Positions 5,349 to 5,436 of a stretch of DNA of 5,436 bases are shown here, one piece after another. The DNA lies in assembly GCA_900557315.1 (NCBI GenBank), contig USSI01000113.1:1-5436 (forward strand), read 5' to 3'. The translations under genes and the position numbers were made by a program. The stretch is from an uncultured Butyricicoccus sp. (GTDB lineage: Bacteria > Bacillota > Clostridia > Oscillospirales > Butyricicoccaceae). The notes beneath the pieces were generated by a model. It had not been told where the DNA came from. It made no database searches and was given only the letters and a program-made list of their open reading frames with translations. Positions within the stretch are counted from its first letter, which is position 1. Every line of letters begins with the position of its first letter.

Positions 5349-5436
5349 TTAATTTTCTCTTCCTGCGGCAGCCAGTGCCTCCCCAAGCAGCTGGACACCG
5401 ACGCCGAGCAGTTTCGGTCCCACATAGGCGCCCAGC
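5349..5436 (-). CDS. C-terminal end of an unidentified protein (cut by window edge)
   Basis: The last 28 codons of a minus-strand frame that enters from the right edge and stops at TAA (5349-5351). The visible peptide reads LGAYVGPKLLGVGVQLLGEA and ends ALAAAGREN. It is Gly-, Leu- and Ala-rich and could be an amphipathic or membrane helix. Codon third positions are G/C-rich like the neighbouring genes, which supports real coding. It ends 35 bases before the deacetylase -10 box, and no terminator hairpin is visible after it, so some read-through into the deacetylase gene is possible. I do not recognise the family; the fragment is too short. Confidence 0.5.
   Translation of the reverse strand, partial: LGAYVGPKLLGVGVQLLGEALAAAGREN

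Noticed and set aside
5340..5349. Perfect palindrome ACAGTACTGT near the deacetylase promoter
   Set aside because: About five perfect 10-base palindromes are expected by chance in a window this size. This one overlaps the stop codon of the upstream gene and does not extend further, so I did not call an operator.
1..5436. Search for CRISPR arrays, insertion sequences, phage genes, tRNAs, rRNAs or riboswitch-like leaders
   Set aside because: No regularly spaced repeats, transposase or integrase motifs, long terminal inverted repeats or tRNA-like cloverleaf sequences were seen. Intergenic spaces are all under about 175 bases and are explained by promoters, leaders and terminators.

Overview
This is an ordinary chromosomal stretch with high G+C coding regions and A/T-rich promoters. 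It most likely comes from a Gram-positive member of the class Clostridia (Bacillota). The best clues are a PDZ-radical SAM-DUF512 protein, the yceD-rpmF ribosomal pair, a clostridial-type RluA-like pseudouridine synthase with the NRIDRNTGG motif, and an anchored polysaccharide deacetylase carrying copper-amine-oxidase-N-like domains. An Oscillospiraceae- or Butyricicoccaceae-like gut anaerobe would fit, but that rank is inference only. I see no mobile element, CRISPR array, phage gene, tRNA or rRNA.

Layout from left to right. Positions 1-840 (minus) hold the N-terminal 280 residues of a PDZ/radical SAM/DUF512 protein that runs off the left edge. Positions 841-991 hold its leader, with a strong hairpin, and the terminator of the preceding operon. 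Positions 992-1735 (minus) hold yceD followed by rpmF (ribosomal protein L32). This pair is transcribed from a near-consensus sigma-A promoter and ends at an intrinsic terminator. Positions 1736-1906 are a divergent promoter region. Positions 1907-2875 (plus) encode a RluA-family pseudouridine synthase that most likely starts at a TTG codon. A bidirectional terminator separates it from a convergent small membrane protein resembling DUF3592 (2937-3329, minus), which has its own well-spaced promoter. Positions 3492-5258 (minus) encode a 588-residue membrane-anchored NodB-type polysaccharide deacetylase, with its own extended -10 promoter and a strong terminator. The last 88 bases hold the C-terminal end of an unidentified minus-strand gene.

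The genes fall into two themes. One is ribosome biogenesis and modification (YceD, L32, and a pseudouridine synthase that probably acts on rRNA), arranged around a divergent promoter. The other is the cell envelope (the deacetylase and the small membrane protein). Nearly every transcription unit has a readable promoter and terminator, so the region looks like a string of short independent units rather than one large operon.

I found no convincing new biological system. The points most worth a second look are a duplicated terminator arm plus hairpin ahead of the DUF512 gene (a possible attenuator), an eight-G tract just after the deacetylase membrane anchor, an operator-like cluster of TACTA/TAGTA pentamers on the yceD promoter, and two genes whose longest open reading frames start inside or upstream of promoter elements and should be shortened.
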